Below, piece after piece: positions 63,484 through 64,000 of a stretch of DNA of 64,000 nucleotides (positions are counted from its first letter, which is position 1; every line of letters begins with the position of its first letter). The position numbers were made by a program, and so were the translations under genes. Source of the stretch: Agromyces seonyuensis (GTDB taxonomy: Bacteria > Actinomycetota > Actinomycetes > Actinomycetales > Microbacteriaceae); assembly GCF_009789225.1 (NCBI RefSeq), contig NZ_WSTA01000004.1, positions 16,975 through 80,974 on the forward strand, given 5' to 3'. The notes under the pieces are model-generated. The model did no database searches and had not been told where the DNA came from. It saw only the letters and a program-made list of their open reading frames with translations.

Positions 63484-64000
63484 TCAGGCCCCGCCCGGCG
63501 GGTCGACGAGCAGGCCGACACGGTCGCGCAGGTACGACGCGAAGTCGGCGACGGCCGCGGGCTGGTTCGGGCTCCACCGCACGAGCACCCGGCCGCCCTG
63601 CACGACGAGGGGCCCGGACGAGCCGCCCGCGGCGAGCGCGGCCGCGTCGATGGGCGCCGCGTCGAAGACGACGGTCTCGCCCTCCGCATAGCCGCCCTTG
63701 ACGGCCGCGGCGCGGTAGGCGCGGTGCTCGGCGACGGATTCGGCCGTGACGCTCTTGCGCACGGGACGCTCGGCGCGCACGACCCGGCCGGTCGCCCGGA
63801 GCCCGCCCTCGGCGTCGAGGAGCAGCACCCCGAGCCGCCAGACGCGGCCGAGCGGACGCATCCGCGGGGCGAACGGCAGCCCGAGGCGGCGCCGGGCGGG
63901 CACGAACTCGGCGAGCGCCTCGTCGCGCGCGCCGGCTTCGCGGAGCCGCGCGGCGGCCTCCCGGGCCAGTGCGAGGGCGGCGTCGACGGGAGCGGCCTCG
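63484..64000 (-). CDS. Uncharacterised protein (partial, N-terminus off the right edge)
   Basis: The frame stays open to the right edge, so at least 171 residues of a longer protein are visible. It has a helical, Ala/Arg-rich part (ALALAREAAARLREAGARDEALAEF), a basic segment FAPRMRPLGRVWRLG that leads into LLLDAEGGLRATGRVVRAE, and a beta-rich end (LVVQGGRVLVRWSPNQP). I do not recognise the family. The last gene in view converges on the Nudix-GNAT gene. Confidence 0.6.
   Translation of the reverse strand, partial: EAAPVDAALALAREAAARLREAGARDEALAEFVPARRRLGLPFAPRMRPLGRVWRLGVLLLDAEGGLRATGRVVRAERPVRKSVTAESVAEHRAYRAAAVKGGYAEGETVVFDAAPIDAAALAAGGSSGPLVVQGGRVLVRWSPNQPAAVADFASYLRDRVGLLVDPPGGA

Overview
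The window is a chromosomal stretch of a high-GC Gram-positive actinomycete, most likely a member of the Microbacteriaceae. The reasons are the very high GC content, frequent GTG starts, many 4-base ATGA/GTGA gene overlaps, small actinobacterial families (DUF3073, DUF3817), an F420-type LLM flavoprotein, a DtxR/IdeR-type iron box, and dispersed palindromic repeats of the GGTCGAGTAGCG / GGTCTCGATACG type. The genus is not resolved. I found no rRNA, tRNA, CRISPR array, prophage or transposase gene.

Layout. (1) 1-13.7 kb is a surface-polysaccharide cluster: a Gfo/Idh/MocA sugar dehydrogenase (cut by the left edge), a DegT/DnrJ sugar aminotransferase, a GT87-type membrane mannosyltransferase, a NodB-type deacetylase, a CelD-like acyltransferase, a Wzt/Wzm-type ABC exporter, a WbsX (GH99-like) protein preceded by a 17-codon coupled leader ORF, four glycosyltransferase-like proteins and an NAD-dependent epimerase. 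(2) 13.7-18.3 kb holds a 1070-residue membrane-anchored glycoside hydrolase and a flavin monooxygenase-like protein. (3) 18.4-23.5 kb carries DUF3073, an LLM flavoprotein, purM, a small unknown gene, a hotdog thioesterase and purF. (4) 24-31.5 kb is a haem-uptake island: a large HtaA-type surface protein diverges from hmuTUV, with two DtxR-like boxes between them. (5) 31.5-44.6 kb mixes purD-purC and purS-purQ with a VOC dioxygenase, a hexapeptide protein, kynureninase, an LCP cell-wall ligase and a PadR/MFS/phosphotransferase operon. (6) 44.7-49 kb has an MscS channel, apt, DUF3817 and a shikimate dehydrogenase. (7) 49-52.4 kb has fur-katA and an SDR. (8) 52.4-59.7 kb has regulators, an M20 amidohydrolase with two small membrane proteins (one resembling DUF5058) and an Lrp regulator, and a secreted esterase. 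(9) 59.9-64 kb has purL, a Nudix-GNAT fusion and a partial gene.

How the genes work together. Seven purine genes (purM, purF, purD, purC, purS, purQ, purL) plus apt supply much of IMP synthesis and adenine salvage, but they sit at five separate loci. All but one of the repeat clusters lie beside them. The polysaccharide genes form a chain of precursor synthesis, glycosyl transfer, modification and ABC export. The haem genes move haem from a surface HtaA protein to a lipoprotein (HmuT) and an importer (HmuUV).

The least described parts are the M20/two-membrane-protein/Lrp operon, the polysaccharide cluster with its leader ORF, and the repeats, some of which supply stop codons of neighbouring genes. 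Many genes show a TANNNT hexamer 6-7 bases before the start codon, which predicts leaderless mRNAs. All functional calls come from reading the sequence and recalling family motifs. No database search was run.
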